A stretch of DNA of 64,000 nucleotides, from NCBI GenBank assembly GCA_964057225.1, contig CAXKVF010000078.1:434001-498000 (forward strand), written 5' to 3'. The DNA comes from Auanema rhodensis (Eukaryota > Nematoda > Chromadorea > Rhabditida > Rhabditidae). Positions 1-11,788 of this stretch are shown here, piece by piece (positions within the stretch are counted from its first letter, which is position 1; the number at the start of each line of letters is the position of its first letter). A model generated the notes under the pieces. That model was not told where the DNA came from. It ran no database searches and was given only the letters and a program-made list of their open reading frames with translations. The translations under genes and the position numbers were made by a program.

Positions 1-13
1 AGTTACATACCAA

Positions 14-31
14 GTGCACATCACGTGTACA
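14..31. other. Palindrome cluster GTGCAC / CACGTG / TGTACA in the monomer
   Basis: Three 6-bp palindromes lie within 18 bp: GTGCAC at 14-19, CACGTG at 22-27 and TGTACA at 26-31. The cluster is present in nearly every monomer, including the 89-bp truncated ones. Occasional copies carry single changes: TGCCCATC near 1071, 4587 and 5995, and CACGTA instead of CACGTG at 15154, 17090 and about 25.5, 25.7 and 27.3 kb. CACGTG is the general E-box/G-box core bound by bHLH and bZIP proteins. Binding here is not shown. Confidence 0.75.
20..27 (+). other. Exact match to the yeast CDEI-type motif RTCACRTG
   Basis: ATCACGTG at monomer position 20-27 fits RTCACRTG, the CDEI element bound by Cbf1 at budding-yeast point centromeres. 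It recurs about once per monomer. The match is real, but this is a long satellite array and not a point centromere, so equivalence is speculative. A plain E-box reading explains it equally well. Confidence 0.4.
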
Positions 32-51
32 TTTAATTAGCATAAATTAAA
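32..51. other. AT-rich inverted repeat, 7-bp arms
   Basis: TTTAATT at 32-38 and AATTAAA at 45-51 are inverted copies around a 6-bp spacer. In the A44T variant (AGCATTAATT, first seen near 18165 and common at 18-26 kb) the arms extend to 8 bp with a 4-bp GCAT loop. The element could form a small cruciform or simply be an easily melted AT segment. No function is shown. Confidence 0.6.
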
Positions 52-71
52 GTTCACGTAAATTTCAAAGT

Positions 72-84
72 CATGGTTACCATG
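72..84. other. Dyad CATGGT-T-ACCATG
   Basis: Two 6-bp arms flank a single T. Monomers with A at position 85 (GAACC and GAAGC types, the majority after about 18 kb) extend the dyad by one pair to TCATGGT-T-ACCATGA. Rare copies break it: CATGATTACC near 55.84 kb, CCAAGAACC near 49341 and 51276, CCATAAACC near 43.89 kb, and CATTCACC near 56025 and 58311. The 89-bp truncated monomers lack the element entirely. Confidence 0.7.
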
Positions 85-97
85 CACCAATATCAAT

Positions 98-111
98 AAA
101 AATTTGTTTTT
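98..111. other. A/T tract and indel hotspot of the monomer
   Basis: The tract is AAAAATTT, then G, then TTTTT. Such A/T tracts are stiff or bent and are common in satellites. All 27 one-base deletions in the window fall in the T part of this tract (positions 103-111), giving four forms: TTTTTTTT, TTTCTTTT, TTTGTTTT and TTTCCTTT. Replication slippage followed by amplification is the likely cause. Confidence 0.7.
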
Positions 112-162
112 AGACTAATATGGACATGGGGAATCTAATTTTGAAAACCGCATCTCTTCATC

Positions 163-179
163 TTTCACGTGAAGCGAGT
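163..179 (+). other. CENP-B-box-like motif across the monomer junction (weak)
   Basis: The 17 bases matched to the mammalian CENP-B box core NTTCGNNNNANNCGGGN agree at 7 of 9 fixed positions: TTC at 2-4, A at 10, CG at 13-14 and G at 16. Both misses are G to A (positions 5 and 15). The motif contains the perfect 10-bp palindrome TTCACGTGAA (164-173). At uniform base frequencies I estimate roughly 0.4-0.5 chance matches this good in both strands of one monomer, so this is weak evidence. Confidence 0.25.
164..173. other. Perfect palindrome TTCACGTGAA
   Basis: This 10-bp perfect palindrome carries the second CACGTG of the monomer and recurs in almost every copy. Changed copies include TTCACATGAA at 8786, 9842 and 10898, TTTACGTGAA at about 8257, 9313 and 10369, TTGACGTGAA at 35711 and 39227, and TCCACGTGAA in several 35.9-45.9 kb copies. 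It lies 32 bp before the CACGTG of the next monomer. Confidence 0.75.
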
Positions 180-3100
180 TACATACCAAGTGCACATCAC
201 GTGTACATTTAATTAGCATAAATTAAAGATCACGTAAATTTCAAAGTCATGGTTACCATGCACCAATATCAATAAAAATTTGTTTTTAGACTAATATGGA
301 CATGGGGAATCTAATTTTGAAAACCGCATCTCTTCATCTTTCACGTGAAGCGAGTTACATACCAAGTGCACATCACGTGTACATTTAATTAGCATAAATT
401 AAAGTTCACGTAAATTTCAAAGTCATGGTTACCATGCACCAATATCAATAAAAATTTGTTTTTAGACTAATATGGACATGGGGAATCTAATTTTGAAAAC
501 CGCATCTCTTTATCTTTCACGTGAAGCGAGTTACATACCAAGTGCACATCACGTGTACATTTAATTAGCATAAATTAAAGTTCACGTAAATTTCAAAGTC
601 ATGGTTACCATGCACCAATGTCAATAAAAATTTGTTTTTAGACTAATATGGACATGGGGAATCTAATTTTGAAAACCGCATCTCTTTATTTTTCACGTGA
701 AGCGAGTTACATACCAAGTGCACATCACGTGTACATTTAATTAGCATAAATTAAAGTTCACGTAAATTTCAAAGTCATGGTTACCATGCACCAATATCAA
801 TAAAAATTTGTTTTTAGACTAATATGGACATGGGGAATCTAATTTTGAAAACCGCATCTCTTTATCTTTCACGTGAAGCGAGTTACATACCAAGTGCACA
901 TCACGTGTACATTTAATTAGCATAAATTAAAGTTCACGTAAATTTCAAAGTCATGGTTACCATGAACCAATATCAATAAAAATTTGTTTTTAGACTAATA
1001 TGGACATGGGGAATCTAATTTTGAAAACCGCATCTCTTTATCTTTCACGTGAAGCGAGTTACATACCAAGTGCCCATCACGTGTACATTTAATTAGCATA
1101 AATTAAAGTTCACGTAAATTTCAAAGTCATGGTTACCATGCACCAATATCAATAAAAATTTGTTTTTAGACTAATATGGACATGGGGAATCTAATTTTGA
1201 AAACCGCATCTCTTTATCTTTCACGTGAAGCGAGTTACATACCAAGTGCACATCACGTGTACATTTAATTAGCATAAATTAAAGTTCACGTAAATTTCAA
1301 AGTCATGGTTACCATGCACCAATATCAATAAAAATTTGTTTTTAGACTAATATGGACATGGGGAATCTAATTTTGAAAACCGCATCTCTTTATCTTTCAC
1401 GTGAAGCGAGTTACATACCAAGTGCACATCACGTGTACATTTAATTAGCATAAATTAAAGTTCACGTAAATTTCAAAGTCATGGTTACCATGCACCAATG
1501 TCAATAAAAATTTGTTTTTAGACTAATATGGACATGGGGAATCTAATTTTGAAAACCGCATCTCTTTATTTTTCACGTGAAGCGAGTTACATACCAAGTG
1601 CACATCACGTGTACATTTAATTAGCATAAATTAAAGTTCACGTAAATTTCAAAGTCATGGTTACCATGCACCAATGTCAATAAAAATTTGTTTTTAGACT
1701 AATATGGACATGGGGAATCTAATTTTGAAAACCGCATCTCTTTATTTTTCACGTGAAGCGAGTTACATACCAAGTGCACATCACGTGTACATTTAATTAG
1801 CATAAATTAAAGTTCACGTAAATTTCAAAGTCATGGTTACCATGCACCAATATCAATAAAAATTTGTTTTTAGACTAATATGGACATGGGGAATCTAATT
1901 TTGAAAACCGCATCTCTTTCTCTTTCACGTGAAGCGAGTTACATACCAAGTGCACATCACGTGTACATTTAATTAGCATAAATTAAAGTTCACGTAAATT
2001 TCAAAGTCATGGTTACCATGAACCAATATCAATAAAAATTTGTTTTTAGACTAATATGGACATGGGGAATCTAATTTTGAAAACCGCATCTATTTATCTT
2101 TCACGTGAAGCGAGTTACATACCAAGTGCACATCACGTGTACATTTAATTAGCATAAATTAAAGTTCACGTAAATTTCAAAGTCATGGTTACCATGCACC
2201 AATATCAATAAAAATTTGTTTTTAGACTAATATGGACATGGGGAATCTAATTTTGAAAACCGCATCTCTTCATCTTTCACGTGAAGCGAGTTACATACCA
2301 AGTGCACATCACGTGTACATTTAATTAGCATAAATTAAAGTTCACGTAAATTTCAAAGTCATGGTTACCATGCACCAATATCAATAAAAATTTGTTTTTA
2401 GACTAATATGGACATGGGGAATCTAATTTTGAAAACCGCATCTCTTTATCTTTCACGTGAAGCGAGTTACATACCAAGTGCACATCACGTGTACATTTAA
2501 TTAGCATAAATTAAAGTTCACGTAAATTTCAAAGTCATGGTTACCATGCACCAATATCAATAAAAATTTGTTTTTAGACTAATATGGACATGGGGAATCT
2601 AATTTTGAAAACCGCATCTCTTCATCTTTCACGTGAAGCGAGTTACATACCAAGTGCACATCACGTGTACATTTAATTAGCATAAATTAAAGTTCACGTA
2701 AATTTCAAAGTCATGGTTACCATGAACCAATATCAATAAAAATTTGTTTTTAGACTAATATGGACATGGGGAATCTAATTTTGAAAACCGCATCTATTTA
2801 TCTTTCACGTGAAGCGAGTTACATACCAAGTGCACATCACGTGTACATTTAATTAGCATAAATTAAAGTTCACGTAAATTTCAAAGTCATGGTTACCATG
2901 CACCAATATCAATAAAAATTTGTTTTTAGACTAATATGGACATGGGGAATCTAATTTTGAAAACCGCATCTCTTCATCTTTCACGTGAAGCGAGTTTCAT
3001 ACCAAGTGCACATCACGTGTACATTTAATTAGCATAAATTAAAGTTCACGTAAATTTCAAAGTCATGGTTACCATGCACCAATATCAATAAAAATTTGTT

Positions 3101-3344
3101 TTTAGACTAATATGGACATGGGGAATCTAATTTTGAAAACCGCATCTCTTCATCTTTCACGTGAAGCGAGTTACATACCAAGTGCACATCACGTGTACAT
3201 TTAATTAGCATAAATTAAAGTTCACGTAAATTTCAAAGTCATGGTTACCATGCACCAATATCAATAAAAATTTGTTTTTAGACTAATATGGACATGGGGA
3301 ATCTAATTTTGAAAACCGCATCTCTTTATCTTTCACGTGAAGCG

Positions 3345-3516
3345 AGTTACATACCAAGTGCACATCACGTGTACATTTAATTAGCATAAATTAAAGTTCA
3401 CGTAAATTTCAAAGTCATGGTTACCATGCACCAATATCAATAAAAATTTGTTTTTAGATATGGACATGGGGAATCTAATTTTGAAAACCGCATCTCCTTA
3501 TCTTTCACGTGAAGCG
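3345..3516 (+). repeat. 172-bp monomer with a 4-bp deletion
   Basis: This is the only 172-bp copy in the window. The text reads TTTTTAGATATGG where others read TTTTTAGACTAATATGG, so four bases are missing just after the T tract. The copy also has CTCCTTATC near its end, shared with the monomer at 7917-8092. Confidence 0.9.
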
Positions 3517-5452
3517 AGTTACATACCAAGTGCACATCACGTGTACATTTAATTAGCATAAATTAAAGTTCACGTAAATTTCAAAGTCATGGTTACCATG
3601 CACCAATATCAATAAAAATTTGTTTTTAGACTAATATGGACATGGGGAATCTAATTTTGAAAACCGCATCTCTTCATCTTTCACGTGAAGCGAGTTACAT
3701 ACCAAGTGCACATCACGTGTACATTTAATTAGCATAAATTAAAGATCACGTAAATTTCAAAGTCATGGTTACCATGCACCAATATCAATAAAAATTTGTT
3801 TTTAGACTAATATGGACATGGGGAATCTAATTTTGAAAACCGCATCTCTTCATCTTTCACGTGAAGCGAGTTACATACCAAGTGCACATCACGTGTACAT
3901 TTAATTAGCATAAATTAAAGTTCACGTAAATTTCAAAGTCATGGTTACCATGCACCAATATCAATAAAAATTTGTTTTTAGACTAATATGGACATGGGGA
4001 ATCTAATTTTGAAAACCGCATCTCTTTATCTTTCACGTGAAGCGAGTTACATACCAAGTGCACATCACGTGTACATTTAATTAGCATAAATTAAAGTTCA
4101 CGTAAATTTCAAAGTCATGGTTACCATGCACCAATGTCAATAAAAATTTGTTTTTAGACTAATATGGACATGGGGAATCTAATTTTGAAAACCGCATCTC
4201 TTTATTTTTCACGTGAAGCGAGTTACATACCAAGTGCACATCACGTGTACATTTAATTAGCATAAATTAAAGTTCACGTAAATTTCAAAGTCATGGTTAC
4301 CATGCACCAATATCAATAAAAATTTGTTTTTAGACTAATATGGACATGGGGAATCTAATTTTGAAAACCGCATCTCTTTATCTTTCACGTGAAGCGAGTT
4401 ACATACCAAGTGCACATCACGTGTACATTTAATTAGCATAAATTAAAGTTCACGTAAATTTCAAAGTCATGGTTACCATGAACCAATATCAATAAAAATT
4501 TGTTTTTAGACTAATATGGACATGGGGAATCTAATTTTGAAAACCGCATCTCTTTATCTTTCACGTGAAGCGAGTTACATACCAAGTGCCCATCACGTGT
4601 ACATTTAATTAGCATAAATTAAAGTTCACGTAAATTTCAAAGTCATGGTTACCATGCACCAATATCAATAAAAATTTGTTTTTAGACTAATATGGACATG
4701 GGGAATCTAATTTTGAAAACCGCATCTCTTTATCTTTCACGTGAAGCGAGTTACATACCAAGTGCACATCACGTGTACATTTAATTAGCATAAATTAAAG
4801 TTCACGTAAATTTCAAAGTCATGGTTACCATGCACCAATATCAATAAAAATTTGTTTTTAGACTAATATGGACATGGGGAATCTAATTTTGAAAACCGCA
4901 TCTCTTTATCTTTCACGTGAAGCGAGTTACATACCAAGTGCACATCACGTGTACATTTAATTAGCATAAATTAAAGTTCACGTAAATTTCAAAGTCATGG
5001 TTACCATGCACCAATGTCAATAAAAATTTGTTTTTAGACTAATATGGACATGGGGAATCTAATTTTGAAAACCGCATCTCTTTATTTTTCACGTGAAGCG
5101 AGTTACATACCAAGTGCACATCACGTGTACATTTAATTAGCATAAATTAAAGTTCACGTAAATTTCAAAGTCATGGTTACCATGCACCAATATCAATAAA
5201 AATTTGTTTTTAGACTAATATGGACATGGGGAATCTAATTTTGAAAACCGCATCTCTTTATCTTTCACGTGAAGCGAGTTACATACCAAGTGCACATCAC
5301 GTGTACATTTAATTAGCATAAATTAAAGTTCACGTAAATTTCAAAGTCATGGTTACCATGAACCAATACCAATAAAAATTTGTTTTTAGACTAATATGGA
5401 CATGGGGAATCTAATTTTGAAAACCGCATCTCGTTATCTTTCACGTGAAGCG
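3517..5452 (+). repeat. 20-monomer block, partial second copy
   Basis: The first nine or so monomers repeat the variant order of 1-1584 at an offset of 3516 bp. After 5100 the match continues one monomer out of step, because the first copy has an extra monomer: the GAACC copy at 5361 answers to 2021. It then decays. Monomer 5277-5452 carries AATACC and CTCGTTATC. It is the only full-length monomer I found with CTCG, the form also present at the junction of the 89-bp truncated monomers near 20-22 kb. Confidence 0.8.
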
Positions 5453-8092
5453 AGTTACATACCAAGTGCACATCACGTGTACATTTAATTAGCATAAATT
5501 AAAGTTCACGTAAATTTCAAAGTCATGGTTACCATGCACCAATATCAATAAAAATTTGTTTTTAGACTAATATGGACATGGGGAATCTAATTTTGAAAAC
5601 CGCATCTCTTTATCTTTCACGTGAAGCGAGTTACATACCAAGTGCACATCACGTGTACATTTAATTAGCATAAATTAAAGTTCACGTAAATTTCAAAGTC
5701 ATGGTTACCATGCACCAATATCAATAAAAATTTGTTTTTAGATTAATATGGACATGGGGAATCTAATTTTGAAAACCGCATCTCTTTATCTTTCACGTGA
5801 AGCGAGTTACATACCAAGTGCACATCACGTGTACATTTAATTAGCATAAATTAAAGTTCACGTAAATTTCAAAGTCATGGTTACCATGAACCAATATCAA
5901 TAAAAATTTGTTTTTAGACTAATATGGACATGGGGAATCTAATTTTGAAAACCGCATCTCTTTATCTTTCACGTGAAGCGAGTTACATACCAAGTGCCCA
6001 TCACGTGTACATTTAATTAGCATAAATTAAAGTTCACGTAAATTTCAAAGTCATGGTTACCATGCACCAATATCAATAAAAATTTGTTTTTAGACTAATA
6101 TGGACATGGGGAATCTAATTTTGAAAACCGCATCTCTTTATCTTTCACGTGAAGCGAGTTACATACCAAGTGCACATCACGTGTACATTTAATTAGCATA
6201 AATTAAAGTTCACGTAAATTTCAAAGTCATGGTTACCATGCACCAATATCAATAAAAATTTGTTTTTAGACTGATATGGACATGGGGAATCTAATTTTGA
6301 AAACCGCATCTCTTCATCTTTCACGTGAAGCGAGTTACATACCAAGTGCACATCACGTGTACATTTAATTAGCATAAATTAAAGTTCACGTAAATTTGAA
6401 AGTCATGGTTACCATGCACCAATATCAATAAAAATTTGTTTTTAGACTAATATGGACATGGGGAATCTAATTTTGAAAACCGCATCTCTTTATCTTTCAC
6501 GTGAAGCGAGTTACATACCAAGTGCACATCACGTGTACATTTAATTAGCATAAATTAAAGTTCACGTAAATTTCAAAGTCATGGTTACCATGCACCAATG
6601 TCAATAAAAATTTGTTTTTAGACTAATATGGACATGGGGAATCTAATTTTGCAAACCGCATCTCTTCATCTTTCACGTGAAGCGAGTTACATACCAAGTG
6701 CACATCACGTGTACATTTAATTAGCATAAATTAAAGTTCACGTAAATTTCAAAGTCATGGTTACCATGCACCAATATCAATAAAAATTTGTTTTTAGACT
6801 AATATGGACATGGGGAATCTAATTTTGAAAACCGCATCTCTTTATCTTTCACGTGAAGCGAGTTACATACCAAGTGCACATCACGTGTACATTTAATTAG
6901 CATAAATTAAAGTTCACGTAAATTTCAAAGTCATGGTTACCATGAACCAATATCAATAAAAATTTGTTTTTAGACTAATATGGACATGGGGAATCTAATT
7001 TTGAAAACCGCATCTCTTTATCTTTCACGTGAAGCGAGTTACATACCAAGTGCACATCACGTGTACATTTAATTAGCATAAATTAAAGTTCACGTAAATT
7101 TCAAAGTCATGGTTACCATGCACCAATATCAATAAAAATTTGTTTTTAGACTAATATGGACATGGGGAATCTAATTTTGAAAACCGCATCTCTTCATCTT
7201 TCACGTGAAGCGAGTTACATACCAAGTGCACATCACGTGTACATTTAATTAGCATAAATTAAAGTTCACGTAAATTTCAAAGTCATGGTTACCATGCACC
7301 AATATCAATAAAAATTTGTTTTTAGACTAATATGGACATGGGGAATCTAATTTTGAAAACCGCATCTCTTCATCTTTCACGTGAAGCGAGTTACATACCA
7401 AGTGCACATCACGTGTACATTTAATTAGCATAAATTAAAGTTCACGTAAATTTCAAAGTCATGGTTACCATGCACCAATATCGATAAAAATTTGTTTTTA
7501 GACTAATATGGACATGGGGAATCTAATTTTGAAAACCGCATCTATTTATCTTTCACGTGAAGCGAGTTACATACCAAGTGCACATCACGTGTACATTTAA
7601 TTAGCATAAATTAAAGTTCACGTAAATTTCAAAGTCATGGTTACCATGCACCAATATCAATAAAAATTTGTTTTTAGACTAATATGGACATGGGGAATCT
7701 AATTTTGAAAACCGCATCTCTTCATCTTTCACGTGAAGCGAGTTACATACCAAGTGCACATCACGTGTACATTTAATTAGCATAAATTAAAGTTCACGTA
7801 AATTTCAAAGTCATGGTTACCATGCACCAATATCAATAAAAATTTGTTTTTAGACTAATATGGACATGGGGAATCTAATTTTGAAAACCGCATCTCTTCA
7901 TCTTTCACGTGAAGCGAGTTACATACCAAGTGCACATCACGTGTACATTTAATTAGCATAAATTAAAGTTCACGTAAATTTCAAAGTCATGGTTACCATG
8001 CACCAATATCAATAAAAATTTGTTTGTAGACTAATATGGACATGGGGAATCTAATTTTGAAAACCGCATCTCCTTATCTTTCACGTGAAGCG
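5453..8092 (+). repeat. Irregular C85-type monomer stretch
   Basis: Fifteen full-length monomers without a clear higher-order period. Monomers 5805 and 5981 (GAACC, then TGCCCATC) repeat the order seen at 881/1057 and 4397/4573. Monomer 6509-6684 combines AATGTC with TTGCAAACC, the combination later amplified in the 6-mer. Monomer 6157-6332 has ACTGATATGG, a single A-to-G change that removes a minus-strand stop. No gene is present. Confidence 0.85.
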
Positions 8093-11000
8093 AGTTACAT
8101 ACCAAGTGCACATCACGTGTACATTTAATTAGCATAAATTAAAGTTCACGTAAATTTCAAAGTCATGGTTACCATGCACCAATATCAATAAAAATTTGTT
8201 TTTAGACTAATATGGACATGGGGAATCTAATTTTGAAAACCGCATCTCTTCATCTTTTACGTGAAGCGAGTTACATACCAAGTGCACATCACGTGTACAT
8301 TTAATTAGCATAAATTAAAGTTCACGTAAAATTCAAAGTCATGGTTACCATGCACCAATATCAATAAAAATTTGTTTTTAGACTAATATGGAGATGGGGA
8401 ATCTAATTTTGAAAACCGCATCTCTTTATCTTTCACGTGAAGCGAGTTACATACCAAGTGCACATCACGTGTACATTTAATTAGCATAAATTAAAGTTCA
8501 CGTAAATTTCAAAGTCATGGTTACCATGCACCAATGTCAATAAAAATTTGTTTTTAGACTAATATGGACATGGGGAATCTAATTTTGCAAACCGCATCTC
8601 TTCATCTTTCACGTGAAGCGAGTTACATACCAAGTGCACATCACGTGTACATTTAATTAGCATAAATTAAAGTTCACGTAAATTTCAAAGTTATGGTTAC
8701 CATGCACCAATATCAATAAAAATTTGTTTTTAGACTAATATGGACATGGGGAATCTAATTTTGAAAACCGCATCTCTTTATCTTTCACATGAAGCGAGTT
8801 ACATACCAAGTGCACATCACGTGTACATTTAATTAGCATAAATTAAAGTTCACGTAAATTTCAAAGTCATGGTTACCATGAACCAATATTAATAAAAATT
8901 TGTTTTTAGACTAATATGGACATGGGGAATCTAATTTTGAAAACCGCATCTCTTCATCTTTCACGTGAAGCGAGTTACATACCAAGTGCACATCACGTGT
9001 ACATTTAATTAGCATAAATTAAAGTTCACGTAAATTTCAAAGTCATGGTTACCATGCACCAATATCAATAAAAATTTGTTTTTAGACTAATATGGACATG
9101 GGGAATCTAATTTTGAAAACCGCATCTCTTTATCTTTCACGTGAAGCGAGTTACATACTAAGTGCACATCACGTGTACATTTAATTAGCATAAATTAAAG
9201 TTCACGTAAATTTCAAAGTCATGGTTACCATGCGCCAATATCAATAAAAATTTGTTTTTAGACTAATATGGACATGGGGAATCTAATTTTGAAAACCGCA
9301 TCTCTTCATCTTTTACGTGAAGCGAGTTACATACCAAGTGCACATCACGTGTACATTTAATTAGCATAAATTAAAGTTCACGTAAATTTCAAAGTCATGG
9401 TTACCATGCACCAATATCAATAAAAATTTGTTTTTAGACTAATATGGAGATGGGGAATCTAATTTTGAAAACCGCATCTCTTTATCTTTCACGTGAAGCG
9501 AGTTACATACCAAGTGCACATCACGTGTACATTTAATTAGCATAAATTAAAGTTCACGTAAATTTCAAAGTCATGGTTACCATGCACCAATGTCAATAAA
9601 AATTTGTTTTTAGACTAATATGGACATGGGGAATCTAATTTTGCAAACCGCATCTCTTCATCTTTCACGTGAAGCGAGTTACATACCAAGTGCACATCAC
9701 GTGTACATTTAATTAGCATAAATTAAAGTTCACGTAAATTTCAAAGTTATGGTTACCATGCACCAATATCAATAAAAATTTGTTTTTAGACTAATATGGA
9801 CATGGGGAATCTAATTTTGAAAACCGCATCTCTTTATCTTTCACATGAAGCGAGTTACATACCAAGTGCACATCACGTGTACATTTAATTAGCATAAATT
9901 AAAGTTCACGTAAATTTCAAAGTCATGGTTACCATGAACCAATATTAATAAAAATTTGTTTTTAGACTAATATGGACATGGGGAATCTAATTTTGAAAAC
10001 CGCATCTCTTCATCTTTCACGTGAAGCGAGTTACATACCAAGTGCACATCACGTGTACATTTAATTAGCATAAATTAAAGTTCACGTAAATTTCAAAGTC
10101 ATGGTTACCATGCACCAATATCAATAAAAATTTGTTTTTAGACTAATATGGACATGGGGAATCTAATTTTGAAAACCGCATCTCTTTATCTTTCACGTGA
10201 AGCGAGTTACATACCAAGTGCACATCACGTGTACATTTAATTAGCATAAATTAAAGTTCACGTAAATTTCAAAGTCATGGTTACCATGCACCAATATCAA
10301 TAAAAATTTGTTTTTAGACTAATATGGACATGGGGAATCTAATTTTGAAAACCGCATCTCTTCATCTTTTACGTGAAGCGAGTTACATACCAAGTGCACA
10401 TCACGTGTACATTTAATTAGCATAAATTAAAGTTCACGTAAATTTCAAAGTCATGGTTACCATGCACCAATATCAATAAAAATTTGTTTTTAGACTAATA
10501 TGGAGATGGGGAATCTAATTTTGAAAACCGCATCTCTTTATCTTTCACGTGAAGCGAGTTACATACCAAGTGCACATCACGTGTACATTTAATTAGCATA
10601 AATTAAAGTTCACGTAAATTTCAAAGTCATGGTTACCATGCACCAATGTCAATAAAAATTTGTTTTTAGACTAATATGGACATGGGGAATCTAATTTTGC
10701 AAACCGCATCTCTTCATCTTTCACGTGAAGCGAGTTACATACCAAGTGCACATCACGTGTACATTTAATTAGCATAAATTAAAGTTCACGTAAATTTCAA
10801 AGTTATGGTTACCATGCACCAATATCAATAAAAATTTGTTTTTAGACTAATATGGACATGGGGAATCTAATTTTGAAAACCGCATCTCTTTATCTTTCAC
10901 ATGAAGCGAGTTACATACCAAGTGCACATCACGTGTACATTTAATTAGCATAAATTAAAGTTCACGTAAATTTCAAAGTCATGGTTACCATGAACCAATA

Positions 11001-11260
11001 TTAATAAAAATTTGTTTTTAGACTAATATGGACATGGGGAATCTAATTTTGAAAACCGCATCTCTTCATCTTTCACGTGAAGCGAGTTACATACCAAGTG
11101 CACATCACGTGTACATTTAATTAGCATAAATTAAAGTTCACGTAAATTTCAAAGTCATGGTTACCATGCACCAATATCAATAAAAATTTGTTTTTAGACT
11201 AATATGGACATGGGGAATCTAATTTTGAAAACCGCATCTCTTTATCTTTCACGTGAAGCG
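8093..11260 (+). repeat. 6-monomer higher-order repeat, 1056 bp x 3
   Basis: Three consecutive copies: 8093-9148, 9149-10204 and 10205-11260. Linked markers recur at exactly 1056 bp: CATCTTTTACG (8251, 9307, 10363), GAGATGGGG (8391, 9447, 10503), TTGCAAACC (8587, 9643, 10699), AGTTATGG (8691, 9747, 10803), TTCACATGAA (8786, 9842, 10898) and AATATTAAT near 8887, 9943 and 10999. Copy 2 alone has ACATACTAAG and GCGCCAAT in its first monomer. Near identity indicates recent tandem amplification by unequal exchange. Confidence 0.93.
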
Positions 11261-11788
11261 AGTTACATACCAAGTGCACATCACGTGTACATTTAATTAG
11301 CATAAATTAAAGTTCACGTAAATTTCAAAGTCATGGTTACCATGCACCAATGTCAATAAAAATTTGTTTTTAGACTAATATAGACATGGGGAATCTAATT
11401 TTGCAAACCGCATCTCTTCATCTTTCACGTGAAGCGAGTTACATACCAAGTGCACATCACGTGTACATTTAATTAGCATAAATTAAAGTTCACGTAAATT
11501 TCAAAGTCATGGTTACCATGCACCAATATCAATAAAAATTTGTTTTTAGACTAATATGGACATGGGGAATCTAATTTTGAAAACCGCATCTCTTTATCTT
11601 TCACGTGAAGCGAGTTACATACCAAGTGCACATCACGTGTACATTTAATTAGCATAAATTAAAGTTCACGTAAATTTCAAAGTCATGGTTACCATGAACC
11701 AATATCAATAAAAATTTGTTTTTAGACTAATATGGACATGGGGAATCTAATTTTGAAAACCGCATCTCTTTATCTTTCACGTGAAGCG
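11261..11788 (+). repeat. Three transitional monomers between two higher-order repeats
   Basis: Monomer 11261-11436 joins markers of both neighbours: AATGTC and TTGCAAACC from the upstream 6-mer and AATATAGAC from the downstream 5-mer. Monomers 11437 and 11613 are ordinary C85 and A85 types. This looks like a recombination boundary. Confidence 0.7.

Larger units (their letters stand above)
1..176 (+). repeat. Reference satellite monomer (copy 1)
   Basis: This copy sets the monomer coordinates used in all other entries. It has 58 G+C of 176 (33%) and five CpG sites, at 24, 57, 149, 168 and 175. Main variable positions in the array are: 44 (A or T, AGCATA versus AGCATT); 85 and 87 (GCACC, GAACC, GAAGC or GAACT forms starting at base 84); 93-94 (AATATC, AATGTC or AATATT); the T tract 103-111; 130-132 (GGGGAATC, GGGAAATC, GGGGGATC); 143 (G or A); and 156-159 (CTTC, CTTT, CTCG, CGTT-like forms). 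These linked variants define the higher-order repeats. All three reading frames on each strand contain stops in the common form. Confidence 0.95.
1..3516 (+). repeat. 20-monomer block, first copy
   Basis: Twenty monomers, mostly of the C85 (GCACC) type with CTTCATC or CTTTATC at 156-162. Diagnostic variants recur 3516 bp downstream: AAAGATCACG (227 and 3743), AATGTC (617 and 4133), TTTATTTTTC (685 and 4201), GAACC (965 and 4481), TGCCCATC (1071 and 4587) and a second AATGTC (1497 and 5013). Monomer 1585-1760 is an extra tandem copy of 1409-1584 that the downstream block lacks. A 4-mer repeat is also visible: CTATTTATC at 2091 and 2795. Confidence 0.85.

Noticed and set aside
95-102. Polyadenylation-like AATAAA in each monomer
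   Set aside because: AATAAAA is expected by chance in AT-rich DNA and is repeated with the monomer. No transcript unit is visible.
98-120. TATA-like promoter or intrinsic terminator at the A/T tract
   Set aside because: AATAAAAATTTG and the T run occur in every monomer as part of the satellite. There is no GC-rich stem before the T run and no gene to serve. Satellite transcription is possible but not supported by sequence alone.
6193-6375. A 60-residue open reading frame on the minus strand starting ATG at 6375
   Set aside because: It spans one satellite monomer and part of the next. It is open only because ACTAATATGG became ACTGATATGG near 6273, turning a minus-strand TAG into CAG. A 176-bp unit shifts frame every copy (176 is not a multiple of 3). 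No neighbour has the frame and there is no domain-like composition. It is a chance opening, not a gene.
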